Shown one piece after another: positions 9,558 through 19,245 of a DNA stretch of 64,000 bases (position 1 is its first letter; every line of letters begins with the position of its first letter). A program made the translations under genes and the position numbers. The notes under the pieces are model-generated. The model was given only the letters and a program-made list of their open reading frames with translations. It searched no databases and was not told where the DNA came from. Source of the DNA: Pycnococcus provasolii (Eukaryota > Chlorophyta > Pseudoscourfieldiophyceae > Pseudoscourfieldiales > Pycnococcaceae); NCBI GenBank assembly GCA_938743325.2, contig OW568875.1, positions 186,001 through 250,000 on the forward strand, in the 5' to 3' direction.

Positions 9558-10817
9558 AGTTGCGCCGCGCGCGCGTGTGTGGCTTGAGCGTTAAGCGCGG
9601 TGGCCGGTAGTACCGTAGTGCTCAAGTGAAAGTGTGTGCGAGGCCGATGCAGCGGATGGCCACCGGCACCCGGGTACCCGCTTCTATGACAGTTTTCAAA
9701 CACTTCCGGCACGTGCGAGGTTGACCAGGTGGTGAACTGGGAGCGTTCGTTCCTTACAGTAATGCCTTGGGGGTTAAGGTTAGGCGAGGGATCCCAGTGC
9801 TTGCAGGACGCGGCCTTTTCCTACGCCTTTCTGGTCACGGCGTAACCTGTCTGCGCCTCCTTCTTCCCTCGCTTTCGAAAGAGCTTGGGGTAGGGGTGGT
9901 TAATAATTCGAACACCTGGGTTAGAACTTTGAAGAGGTGTGCACATCCCACTCCACTCCACTCCACTCCACTCTGCCACTCCACTCCACTCCACAACACC
10001 GGGTGTGCGTGAGCTCACGACTTCCTCTATCGTAGGACTTGCACTCTTGAGTCTAGGTATGTATGGCATGTACGTGTGCGCGCACCGTGTTCTTTCCTGA
10101 TGCCTTTCCTCTTTGCCTTTTGCCTTTTGGTTGCCTAATGGTCCGGCCACCCTCCATCGCTGCTAGCTGCTCGCTGACTCTGTCATCTGTCCCTCGGGTA
10201 GGAATGACGACAGGCCCAAGCTTTCCCACCTCTCCGGTTCCCACCTCCCAATTGTTGTCAGCTGTTCCTTTTCCTTTTCCCTCCCCGCATGGTCCCAGCC
10301 ACGTGACATGGATGGGATTTTTTGGCACCCGCTCGTCGCAACCTCCACGTAGGATCCCCAAGACGGCGAGATAGATATGTACCCCGTACTCGGGGTGCAA
10401 GACAGACCGACATGGACACCTGACCCAGCTCGCCTCGCGCGTGCCCAACCGAACAAGCCGTGCGTGCTTCTGTTTCCGTAGTCACGTGTTGCCGTTTTTG
10501 CTGGAGGTAAAAGTCGACGTTGTACATACATAAGCAAAAACGAGGCGGAGACGCCACGGGAGGCGCGCGCGCCAACTATGGTACTTACCCTAGACCAATG
10601 ACAATAGCCCGAATGCAACAGGGTTTTCTTAATAATGTTTAAGAATGAAAGTAGTCATTACTATGATATATGGCAAAACACAAAAGAAAACACTCTGCTT
10701 CAAGTAGCGCTCAAAAGAAGAGAGAATTTGCCCGAGCTGGTGCGGCTCTTTCGCCTAATGCACGCAAGCGCATTTTGGCTGCTGTGCCGAAAAAAGAGGG
10801 GGGAGAGGGAGAAGAGC
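9558..10817. other. Gene-poor intergenic stretch of 1.26 kb
   Basis: No reading frame here looks like a protein. It contains a CCACT pentamer array (9948-9994), a 10-bp inverted repeat CGTTTTTGCT/AGCAAAAACG at 10493-10502 and 10533-10542 that could form a stem-loop, and short pyrimidine tracts. The rightward frame at 10670-10930 is basic and overlaps the better supported leftward gene at 10818-11048. I looked for tRNA boxes and snRNA cores and saw none. Confidence 0.5.
9948..9994 (+). repeat. CCACT pentamer microsatellite
   Basis: About nine CCACT units, interrupted once by CTCTG. Confidence 0.9.
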
Positions 10818-11048
10818 TTAAACCTGACGAACTCGCAAGTCGTCAAACTTGCGTGAGTCTGCGCGTACCTGCACCCGGTAGTCGTTGTACAAGCCGTCGT
10901 AGATGTTTTGCGCGTTTTTCTCCTCCATGAAAAGAGGCTTCCCCGTCTCCATGGTGTACGCGAACCCCATGAGGAACCCTCCCAGACCAGCCATCTGAGC
11001 CAGTTTCCAGTGGTGGCGTACAATGAAAGGCTGTGTTGCGTTGTTCAT
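10818..11048 (-). CDS. Small single-TM protein, unknown (76 aa)
   Basis: The product starts MNNATQPFIVRHHWKLAQ and has one hydrophobic helix (residues about 17-37), followed by a charged, aromatic tail with DGLYNDY. The composition and codon use look coding and the ATG at 11048 is clean. Size and topology resemble accessory subunits of mitochondrial complexes, but I cannot name one. A possible splice donor (CAG/GTACGC) lies at the codons for VQ near 10870, so the last 17 residues may instead be intronic. It is convergent with no gene and lies beside the 1.26-kb gene-poor stretch. Confidence 0.5.
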   Translation of the reverse strand: MNNATQPFIVRHHWKLAQMAGLGGFLMGFAYTMETGKPLFMEEKNAQNIYDGLYNDYRVQVRADSRKFDDLRVRQV

Positions 11049-11928
11049 CTCTTCGTTTGCTTGTGTTTTGTGGTGATTGGTATGCACAATGTTGTTATCT
11101 TTTTCTCTGAAAAAACGATAGCTGAAGTCTTTAATTTACCAGCCAGCAGTCGTCGTTTGCTTGTCGACTTTGAGACAGAAGAAGAACAAGTCAGCACAAG
11201 TGAACAAAGGTGCAGCAGGAGCAGAAGAGGTTGTGGTGAGAAGAGGCGGAGGTTGTAGTTGTGACAAAGCAGCAGCAAAGAGCGCGCGCCACCCGTTTAA
11301 ACTTGTGTGCACAGAGAGTAATGGAGGTAAAAAGATAAAAAGGGGAAAAGCGCCGAGGGTTTGAAGAAGAAAAGGGGGAAAAGAAATCAAGGCAGATCTC
11401 CAGCAGGAGAACAGAACAGAACAGGGGTCCCTTTTGTTTTCCTTGAGGAAATGCACAGTCATCGCTCGCCCCTTTATTAGGCAAAGCACGCCCCAGGGCG
11501 ATAACTGATAACGGACACAACCTCCTGTGAAAAATCTATCCCCTCCACGTCAGATGTCAGAACCCTCCGGTGGGCCCCAACTTTACAGAACCTTTTTCGC
11601 CAAACGGGAGATTAGTCTCCCCTTCGTTCTCCGTCCCCTAGGTGGCCCGTGCTGCGTTCCCTTGGTCGCCCGTGCTGCGTTCCCTTCCCTTCCCTGCTCC
11701 TCTCCTCTCCTCTCCTCTCCTCTCCTCTCGCAGTTCCAAATCTCTCTCTCTCTCGTCCCCTCGTTGGACGTTGGGTCAGGGGCCCTCCTTTCCTTCCCTT
11801 CCCTTTCTTCTCTCGGTGAACTCAAGCTGTATCCTCCCTTCCATCCATCCCTTTTGGCCTTTTTCATTTGCCGACTCAGCAGCAGCACTCTTCATTATTG
11901 CACTCACATTCTCTCCTAGATACTTATT
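11049..11928. promoter_or_regulatory. 880-bp divergent intergenic region with pyrimidine tracts
   Basis: It separates two divergent small genes and holds no supported gene. Closest to the rightward gene is a strong sense-strand pyrimidine region, including five tandem CTCCT units at about 11698-11727 and several CCTTCCCTTCC stretches at 11668-11695 and 11788-11812. Nearer the leftward gene the sequence is purine rich on the + strand. The arrangement matches the Y-patch-like pattern seen elsewhere in the window. Confidence 0.5.
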
Positions 11929-12561
11929 ATGAGTCTGCCGTCTCCCGTGCTCTCGTCGTCCACCGGCGCACTCAACGCTGTCAGGTCCGCGTCGTCCGCC
12001 AAACTCGGAGGATCCACGCAATGGTCCATGAGTGTACTCAACAGCATACAGGGGGAACAACCTCAACAGCAGCAGCAACAGCAAGCTCCCGACGTGGACT
12101 TGGAAAACATTGGAACGTTCACGCACCGTGCGAATAGAAAGCCGTTGGCAGACTCCTCAGAAGCGCGGGCATCTGTGAAAACAGCGCAATTAGAAGAGGA
12201 GGAGGCGTACGTTCCGTTCCGGAAGTGGGCAAGCTGGGCGGCGGAGTCCGTGCGCCAGGTTCAGGCGGAGGTGGACGAAACGCGTCCTACACGCATCGCG
12301 GAGAGACTTCGCAACTTGCACGTACCCAGGACGCCTTTCGAGGCACCTAAGGTGCCTCACCTTCTTCCCGTCACGCACGCCATGTCGAGGAGCAAGGCGC
12401 TTCAGGAGTGGTTCATCGTGGACGACGCCTCGAAGCAGCGGAAGACTCGCCTGAGTTGGTACGACCCCACCGCGAGGAGCATTGTTCCGAGCAACTGGTT
12501 CAGCGAGGGTTTGGTGGGCGACCTGCGTCACTACTGCGCGACTCCGGCAGCGGCGAAGTAG
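11929..12561 (+). CDS. Hypothetical protein, 210 aa
   Basis: The start is the ATG at 11929, directly after a pyrimidine-rich leader. The protein has a Ser-rich N-terminus, a poly-Gln tract near residue 45-52, and a more ordered C-terminal half with aromatic-rich motifs such as YVPFRKWASW, ALQEWFIVDD and LSWYDPTARSIVP. No signal peptide, membrane segment or known domain is visible. A TGTAA lies at 12610-12614, which supports it being a transcribed gene. Function unknown. Confidence 0.6.
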   Translation: MSLPSPVLSSSTGALNAVRSASSAKLGGSTQWSMSVLNSIQGEQPQQQQQQQAPDVDLENIGTFTHRANRKPLADSSEARASVKTAQLEEEEAYVPFRKWASWAAESVRQVQAEVDETRPTRIAERLRNLHVPRTPFEAPKVPHLLPVTHAMSRSKALQEWFIVDDASKQRKTRLSWYDPTARSIVPSNWFSEGLVGDLRHYCATPAAAK

Positions 12562-12730
12562 TGGAATGCGTGAGACAAATGCTGCTTTTGTGTTTTCTTT
12601 TTTGTGTTTTGTAATCAAACCCCCAATCATTTTCGTTGAATCGAGTTAGGGGTTTGAGTTCTCGGGGAGAGCGCGAGGTGAGAGCGCGTTCGCCATCCCA
12701 GATCCCCCTCCTTCGTTCATTACCAATCGT

Positions 12731-12810
12731 ATGCCGCCGCGGAAGGTATGGCGCGCCGTCCCCCTCCTCCTCCTCCTCCTCCTCCCCGTATTTCTCACAG
12801 CTGCACTCGC

Positions 12811-12851
<41 letters not shown>

Positions 12852-14944
12852 TCTCCTTTGACGTCACGACGCTCGACGACGCGCTCCTTGCCCTCGAGGC
12901 AGAAACACCAAGCTCCACGTCAAACACGCAGCAGCAACCGGAGCATACTTACGACGAAAGAGAAGGAGAAGAAGAAGAAGAAGATTACGACGACGACGAA
13001 GAAGAAGAAGACGAAGAAGAAGAAGAAGAAGGCGATGAGCTCGGAGAAGAAGACGCAGGTTCGTCGTCGTCAACAAAAACGCCACCTTCAGCTGTCTCGC
13101 TCCTGCACAAGCTCGAAGGCAAGCTGTACCGTGGCTCCGTCAAGAACCGTGACGTGCCAACCGCCTTGAAGCAGTTGCGCGAGATGGCGGCGCCACTACT
13201 CACCCTCTCGCCACACGAGCTTGCACGCGCGAGCCAGGGACACGCCGTGCGTGGTGTGGCAGACGAGGATATCAGCGCCACCGCGGGTGCGCTATTCGTT
13301 CTTGGCGCGCTCGCTTCCACTGGCGTGGCGGTGTCGCACGGAACACCAAGAGACGTTCCGTTCGCACGCAAGGCGTTTAGAAGAGCCGCGGCACTTGGAA
13401 GTCTTGAGGCGATGCTTGCCGAGGCGGACATTCTAGCTCAAGACGCTCTTTCTGTCGACGAGGCTGAGAGTGATGCGGCGCAGGAAGCGCACGACGCGGC
13501 GCTGAATGCCGCAGAGGCAACTTGCTCTTCAGGCAATAATGCTGCAACGCAGCAGAGCGTTGTGCGCGGGAGCATGGAAGGCACCGCGGGAGCATCTTCG
13601 TGTCCCGCCGCCGCCGCCGCCGCAACCGCCACAACCAAAGAATCACAAAGTCAAACCACCACCTCGCCACCACCACAAACGCCACAGCAAACGCCACAGC
13701 AAAAAGCCTGCCCAATATATATTCACCGACTACGACAAGCAGCAAAGGATGTGCTGCACGAAACAGAGGCGTCACGCAACTTTGGACTTCCTCGCGAAGC
13801 CATGCGGCTGCGCGAGAGATTCCGAGATGGAGGGTACGCAGCGCATGAGCATCAGATGCGTGAGGAGGAGGAGCATGGCTTTATCTATGATGGTGGACTT
13901 TCACCATTCGAGGACGATGGCGGCAGCATGCCAGCCACAGCGGGATCGTCTGGGCACGAAACGCTCGAACAGCTGCGTGGTCGATATGCCACACAAGCCA
14001 CAGAAGGATCGGCGAGAGCCCATCTCCACGAAGGCTACATGTCAATGCAGGGTCTTGGCGGCGTGCAAGATCTCGCCTCCGCGCAGAGGCAATTCGAGGC
14101 GGCACGAGCGGGTGGCATCCCGGCTGCGGCAAATGCGCTTGGCGTCATGGCCCTACGCTCCGATCCATCCAACACAGAGAAAGCGCGCCAGCTATTCGAG
14201 GAGGCTGCCAACAGCAACGATCCAGACGGCCACTTCCACCTGGGACTTCTCGCGACGCAGGCGAACGAAGCAGCACGCGCTTTGAAACATTTCGAGGCTG
14301 CTCACGAGGCTGGGCACTGGCGCGCGCCTCACTCCCTTGCGATTCTGGTGCTCAATGGTGACAAGGATGTGCCGCGCAATTGTACGCGCGGCGCATCGCT
14401 CCTACGCGTGTTCGTGGAAGAGCGTCTGGGATGGTCGGCGGAGCAGGACGACGCCATCAAGAAATTTGATAAGGGTGACGTTTTTGGCGCGCTCGTGCAT
14501 CTTGGCATGCTCGCGGCGCAGGGATCGGGTACAGCTGCATTGAATGCCGCGCACGTGCTCTCGCGGCACGCCAAGTCCGCCGGCGTCGTTGCGGACGACC
14601 AAACGGCTGCAAACCTAGCCGAGCCACTTCTGCTCCGTGCGGCGCGCAGCGGATGCTGCGCAGAAGGCTGGGGAGAGCTTGGCCTGAGAAGATTAGCCGC
14701 CGGTGACGTCGCCGCCGCCGCTCACGCTCTCCGCCGCGGCTCTTTGCTCGGTAATGCGGAGTCGCGCTTTCACCTCGCCCGCCTTTTCGAGACTGGCGTC
14801 GGCGTGAGGCGTCGCAACATGTCTGAGGCTGCGTCGCTTTACCGGCAGGCGATCTCGAGTGCGGGATCGGAGGCAGAGACGGTGCCAAGTCGCGTCGCAT
14901 TGTTGTGGTTGCAGCTGCGCCGTGCTCTGCGCCTCGTCGCATAG
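12731..14944 (+). CDS. Secretory Sel1-repeat protein (SEL1L/Hrd3-like)
   Basis: A 737-residue protein with an N-terminal signal peptide (VPLLLLLLLPVFLTAALA), a (CAG)13-encoded poly-Gln run, and a highly acidic Asp/Glu stretch (about residues 75-105). From residue 120 on there are Sel1-like repeats, with A-x-x-x-LG and A-x-x-x-F-x-x-A patterns such as YMSMQGLGGVQDLASAQRQF and FHLARLFETGVGVRRRNMSEA. SEL1L/Hrd3 proteins sit in the ER lumen and feed misfolded glycoproteins to the Hrd1 ubiquitin ligase. The C-terminal membrane helix typical of Hrd3 is not visible; the protein ends soon after its last repeats, so it may be a soluble relative or have an undetected 3' exon. A TGTAA lies at 14964-14968. 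Confidence 0.78.
12812..12850 (+). repeat. (CAG)13 coding trinucleotide repeat
   Basis: Thirteen perfect CAG units encode a poly-Gln tract immediately after the predicted signal peptide of the Sel1-repeat protein. Confidence 0.95.
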
Positions 14945-15552
14945 CCCCTACACGTTACTTGTTTGTAATATACATACACGGTTTTGATACGTTGCCAGCC
15001 TTGCCCCAACTCGCAACTCGCAACTGGCGACTTGCGATGGAGGTTTGATTTGTCCCCTGCTTGAGCTATCCGAAAGTTGAAGCTCGTCGCCCCCCGGCCT
15101 CTCCCCCGGCCCGGCCCTCGGATGTCGGATTCTCCGGGACCCCGGATTCTCCGCCTCCGCCTCCCCCCTTGGACTTCCTCCGCCTCAGCCCCTCCAGCGC
15201 GCGCCACCCGACGGCAGCCGGCACGCATCTGCCTCCACCAAACGCCGGCGCCGTGCACGCCGGACGGCCCGTCGTCCAAGTTGGCGGAACGACGACTTGC
15301 GCATACTTAAGGCTATCAGTCTAGCGGGGTTCCTCGTTTCAACATAAGGGGGCCGCGGTGTCTGCGAACGCGCAGCCCGCGATTGGCCCAAGCAGCTTGG
15401 GGTGGGGTGGTCGCCTGGAATCGGACCTTTTCCACCCACTGCCAACTGCTGTAAGGCCAGCGTTTCGTCAACACCTGCTGGTGAGAGGACGCTGTTTGTG
15501 TCAAGGCGGCAATCGCAGTCGTGGCGACGTTTGATTTCGTCTCATCAGCAGC
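14945..15552. other. 608-bp intergenic stretch
   Basis: Contains the TGTAA of the Sel1-repeat gene at its left end and C-rich sequence at 15090-15200 upstream of the transporter. No supported gene or RNA is seen. Confidence 0.5.
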
Positions 15553-16758
15553 ATGAAGTTCTTGATCGGCAACATGTGCTTCGTGCCCCCCGGTGACACT
15601 GCAACAAATCATCAGAAGGTGGTGGCGAGTGTGCTGCTGATGTGCCTGACTTGCAGCCAAGGCTTACTTATGACCATAAGCAAGGTGGGTGGCCGCTTTC
15701 CCTATAACGTAGCATCCGTACCTCTGCTCGCGGAGCTCGTCAAGCTGGTGGTATCGATGGGCATGCTTTACTGCCAAAGAAGGTGGAGCAGCCGCGACGA
15801 AAGCAGCGGCTCGTCGGGTTGTCAGGTCACGCTGACGTGGAGTGCTGTGCGTCTTTACCCCGTCGTGCAGGTCATCACAGTCGTACAGAACTCCGTGCAG
15901 TACTATTGCATGGCTTATGTGGACGCCGCGACGTATCAAATACTTGGGAACGCCAAAATCATAGCTTGTGGCGTGCTGCTGACGTTCGCGCTCAGAAGGC
16001 GACTCTGCCGATCTCAGTGGCTCGCACTTGTGCTGCTCACAATGGGGTGTGCCACTGCGCAGGTGTCAGGATGCGGCAGCTCTATGCTCGCCGCACCTCT
16101 TGAGGGATATGCCCTCGGTCTGTTCAGCGCTATTCTAGGCGCTACCGCAGGTGTGTACCAGGAATTTGTGATGAAAGCGACTGCTGACAGTTTGCACTGG
16201 CAGAACGCTCAGCTAGCGGCATTCGCAGCCGCCGCTTCTGCCGCACGGCTCTGGCAAGAGAGTGGCTCTCGCGGTGCTCTAGGCATGGCGAGCTCGGAGG
16301 CACCAGAGACCGGCGGGTTCCTCTCAGACATTGTCTCTGGCTACACGTGGCTTGCGTGGCTAACGGTGGCAAACTTGGCGCTCAGCGGAATTCTCGCTGG
16401 ATGGGTGCTCAAGTATGCGGACACCATCGCGCGCTCATTCGCAGGCAGCGGTGCCATGCTTCTGACTGCCGTGCTCTCCATCTTCTTCCTCGACCTCGCA
16501 CCAACCCTTCAACTCGTCATCTCCGTCGTCGTCTCCGCTTGTGCCGCCAGCCTCTTTTTCCACCCTCCCGAGCTCAGCGCGCTCCAGCCTGTGAGTGGCG
16601 TGTATCACCCTGGATTATCAGTGGTTCCCTCACACGCGTCGTATAACGTCACTTCGGCATACTCGATGCCGCCGCACGCAGGCAGCGGCGGGGTGGACAT
16701 ACGTGCACCGCTCTTACCTGTGCACCGCACCGACAGCCGGCGGCGGCTTGACGACTAA
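15553..16758 (+). CDS. Nucleotide-sugar transporter (CMP-sialate/UDP-Gal type)
   Basis: A 401-residue polytopic protein of the drug/metabolite transporter superfamily, NST branch. Family signatures are visible: the LLAELVKLVVS helix, a long helix with VQNSVQYYCMAYVDAATYQILGN (compare the LQNNLQY...LDAATFQVTYQ segment of Golgi transporters), KI-x-A-CGVLLTFALRRRL, and the GVYQEFVMK motif in the second half. About ten TM helices are predicted by eye. The family exchanges nucleotide sugars for nucleoside monophosphates across Golgi membranes. Substrate cannot be set from sequence. The C-terminal 50 residues are cytosolic and unconserved. It is convergent with the metallophosphoesterase gene, with an 83-bp gap. 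Confidence 0.88.
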   Translation: MKFLIGNMCFVPPGDTATNHQKVVASVLLMCLTCSQGLLMTISKVGGRFPYNVASVPLLAELVKLVVSMGMLYCQRRWSSRDESSGSSGCQVTLTWSAVRLYPVVQVITVVQNSVQYYCMAYVDAATYQILGNAKIIACGVLLTFALRRRLCRSQWLALVLLTMGCATAQVSGCGSSMLAAPLEGYALGLFSAILGATAGVYQEFVMKATADSLHWQNAQLAAFAAAASAARLWQESGSRGALGMASSEAPETGGFLSDIVSGYTWLAWLTVANLALSGILAGWVLKYADTIARSFAGSGAMLLTAVLSIFFLDLAPTLQLVISVVVSACAASLFFHPPELSALQPVSGVYHPGLSVVPSHASYNVTSAYSMPPHAGSGGVDIRAPLLPVHRTDSRRRLDD

Positions 16759-16841
16759 AGTTATAACTACAGTAGAACGTGAAATACAGAGATTTGAAAA
16801 AAGATATATTACATGATCTCACGCGCGGCGTGCCGCTGCAC

Positions 16842-18131
16842 TTAGGCTTTCTCCCACACGAGCTTCGGATCTCGGTCGCCCCATCTATCCTTGGGGTATC
16901 CCAATGCATACTGCACATAGCGAGTGTTGCCTATCCTTCGATCGACGTCGAGATGACTGTGTCCAAACACGTGAACGTCTGGTCGCAACGCAAACACCTG
17001 GTCCTGCAGTTTGGTTGAACCCATAACCTTGGCAAGTCCACTGTAGCCATAGTATAGATCAGGTTGAGGATAGAAGTGGCTGAACGCGACGACAGGAAGC
17101 TCCGCGATGCTCTCGTCGCTGCGCCGCCTCTGACCTTCAGGAATGAGCTCTTCCAACATTGGCAAGTTCAGCGCAGCCATGAAGAGTGATATGGCACGAA
17201 CGCCATACGACTGCCTCGGATTGCTTTCGGCACCAATGGGAGGTGGCCACTTGCACGCGGCGTCGAAGTTCTGCTCTGTCTGGCTCGGCATTCTTCGATC
17301 CTTCTCAAGGAAGTCGCTATCGTACCAACTAAACATGGGCGCGATGAGAATTTCTCCCTTTCCGTCCGCGCGAGGCAGGCGCGTAGGAAGCAGCTTGACG
17401 CCGACTTCGCCCAGACTCTCGGCGAGATTGCACAGCAGCTCGACGGAGTCGCTATGCTCTTTGCCAAGCACCCACAGGTCGTGATTTCCTGGAGTAAAAA
17501 ACACGTGATCATACTTCTTCACCAGAGCTGAGAACGTCTTTATTTGCTGTGCGCGTATGTGGCTGACGTCTCCCGCGACGATAAGCACGGAGTGCTGTGG
17601 GGCGTTTGGCCACTTGGCTGTGACGAGATCCATGTTGCCTGCGTGGTCTGTGTGTATATCGCTCGTCGAGTAGACGCGTGATACAGGCGAAAGGGGTCCA
17701 GATACCTGCAGTGCTCGTTCGTGCGCCTTTCTCAGGCGCTCGAGTGCGACTGACGACGCGTCACGTACCGACTCTCCCCATCCGGTCGTCGACGGAGGCG
17801 GCGGAGGTGCTGGCTCCGGCGCCGGCGCCGGCTCGACCACCTTCCTCGTCGCCACCTTTTCTTTCCGTTTGGTCGTTTCCTCATCCTCCACAGGTTTTAG
17901 TAGCAGTGGCAGACCAATCACCGCGCCATCTGTGAGCATGTAAGCGTCCTTCCTTCCTCCGTACTTTTTGCGTCGCTCTTCGTCGACGTGCAGGCGTATC
18001 CATCGGTCTTCGTCGGGCGGCGCAACAGCGTGAACAACGGCACCTTGTCTGAGGAAGTCGAGCGTGGGCGCGCGCAGGGACGGCGACGCGCGCACTGCGA
18101 CGTACTCGTACACGACTTCGTACTCCCTCAT
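16842..18131 (-). CDS. Calcineurin-like metallophosphoesterase with SH3-like N-domain
   Basis: A 429-residue protein. Residues 1-80 read as an SH3-like module (VYEYVAVRASPSL, RWIRLHVDEE), followed by a Pro-rich linker. From about residue 155 a metallophosphoesterase domain has the motifs SDIHTDH, VAGDVSH, FTPGNHD, SHFYPQPD and VFGHSHLD; these supply the usual two-metal ligands, so it looks catalytically intact. The substrate is unknown; relatives include bacterial and algal phosphodiesterases of the Icc/UDP-diacylglucosamine type. Start at the ATG at 18131. On the + strand an 18-G run at 18201-18218, C-rich in the sense direction, lies 70 bp upstream. A TGTAA on the sense strand lies near 16809, just past the stop. 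Confidence 0.88.
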   Translation of the reverse strand: MREYEVVYEYVAVRASPSLRAPTLDFLRQGAVVHAVAPPDEDRWIRLHVDEERRKKYGGRKDAYMLTDGAVIGLPLLLKPVEDEETTKRKEKVATRKVVEPAPAPEPAPPPPPSTTGWGESVRDASSVALERLRKAHERALQVSGPLSPVSRVYSTSDIHTDHAGNMDLVTAKWPNAPQHSVLIVAGDVSHIRAQQIKTFSALVKKYDHVFFTPGNHDLWVLGKEHSDSVELLCNLAESLGEVGVKLLPTRLPRADGKGEILIAPMFSWYDSDFLEKDRRMPSQTEQNFDAACKWPPPIGAESNPRQSYGVRAISLFMAALNLPMLEELIPEGQRRRSDESIAELPVVAFSHFYPQPDLYYGYSGLAKVMGSTKLQDQVFALRPDVHVFGHSHLDVDRRIGNTRYVQYALGYPKDRWGDRDPKLVWEKA

Positions 18132-18200
18132 CGCGTAGCCCTATGCGCGTGCGGTGTCGGATGTCAGTGAGAACGCGGACCGTTTACGACGTACCGGGTA

Positions 18201-18218
18201 GGGGGGGGGGGGGGGGGG
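18201..18218 (-). repeat. C18 homopolymer (sense strand) upstream of the metallophosphoesterase
   Basis: Eighteen G on the + strand. Read in the direction of the gene, it is C18 at about -70 from the ATG, mirroring the C17 tract at 1561-1577 before RRP43. Confidence 0.9.
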
Positions 18219-18373
18219 CAGAAACGAAGTAACGGACCTAGAAAGAAACCCTCAACCGGAAAAGGAAAAGGAAACCCCCTGGCAGCCTGGGCCTTGTGTG
18301 TGACGCAAAAACGATCCCAGGCCGTTCGGGGTTGGCCGATTCGGGTTCCACAAAAGCGAGAAGTTACACGACA

Positions 18374-19051
18374 TCAAGTCCGTCTCAGTTCCTGGAAGCT
18401 GCCGTCACGCACAGCCGCCCAGCCCACGTACATGCTCGCCGCGGGACCAGCAAGCCACAAACCGTTCGCTAACACGACGATCAGCACGCTCACAAACGAA
18501 CAGCCGAGGTAACGCCGATTGTGCACGTAGCTGCTAAAATACAAAAGCGTGCCATACAACATCTGCCAGTTCGCGACGAGAGCGATCGTACCGACGGATC
18601 GGGCGCTCAGGTGCGCCATGTCGAACGTCATGCCATACAGGAATATCAGAGAAGGGACAGGCATGCTGACGCCGTTTCCGGTATCGATCCAGAACCCGAA
18701 CGTCGTCGCATCACTGTAGCTCGGGTCCAGCAAGCTGTACGTGCTCCAGATAAGACACGCCCAGTATTCAAGGCTGAGAGCCTGCTTGAGCGTGCATGCG
18801 CGGAACAGCGCGCCGTCTGCAGGCAGCGCCTTTCCGTGCGTTTTCTTCAAGCGTGCGTACTCTTTCTTGATTGCGTCTCTGCACAGGTACAGGCCGTTCT
18901 CCCATAGGCATATGAGGACGTTGATGGCGTGGAAGAGGCTGACTGCGGCGTGGATGGCGGAGAAGCGATGCGTGTGTGCGTGTACGTATACTGCGGGTAG
19001 GAATACGGCGAGTACGACGCAGGAAGCGTATACGAGCGCGGGGAGCGCCAT
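18374..19051 (-). CDS. Polytopic membrane protein, unknown (225 aa)
   Basis: The start is the ATG at 19051 (GCCATGG context); an upstream in-frame extension to 19150 looks untranslated. About six hydrophobic helices are seen, beginning PALVYASCVVLAVFLPAVYV. Between helices 2 and 3 is a conserved-looking motif NGLYLCRD, a charged segment and LEYWACLIWSTYSLLDPSYSD. The membrane segments contain acidic and aromatic residues (WENGLYL, FWIDTGNGV), which recalls enzyme-like or lipid-binding membrane proteins rather than channels. I do not recognise the family. A sense-strand TGTAA lies just beyond the stop (18363). Confidence 0.65.
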   Translation of the reverse strand: MALPALVYASCVVLAVFLPAVYVHAHTHRFSAIHAAVSLFHAINVLICLWENGLYLCRDAIKKEYARLKKTHGKALPADGALFRACTLKQALSLEYWACLIWSTYSLLDPSYSDATTFGFWIDTGNGVSMPVPSLIFLYGMTFDMAHLSARSVGTIALVANWQMLYGTLLYFSSYVHNRRYLGCSFVSVLIVVLANGLWLAGPAASMYVGWAAVRDGSFQELRRT

Positions 19052-19166
19052 GGCGTGCGTGGAAGGGCTGCGGGGTGGAACTCGAGACCCCGAGTTTGCG
19101 TAATAATGACGAACCCAAGGAAGAAGGGAAGAAGGCGGGCTCCTGCGCACCCCCTTCCCCTTCCCC

Positions 19167-19188
19167 TAGTCTATCCTAGGGTAGACTA
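19167..19188. promoter_or_regulatory. Near-perfect 22-bp palindrome in divergent promoter
   Basis: TAGTCTATCC and GGGTAGACTA face each other around TA with one mismatched pair of positions. It lies between divergent genes, 58 bp upstream of the rightward ATG at 19246. It may be a dimeric transcription-factor site; function not established. Confidence 0.5.
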
Positions 19189-19245
19189 TTATCCGTCTCC
19201 CTATCTCACAATACCCAACCAACTCCGCGTAGCAGTAGTCTCGTC

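Noticed and set aside
10670-10930. Basic 86-residue rightward frame
   Set aside because: Overlaps the better supported leftward 76-aa gene and has a low-complexity Lys/Ser N-terminus.
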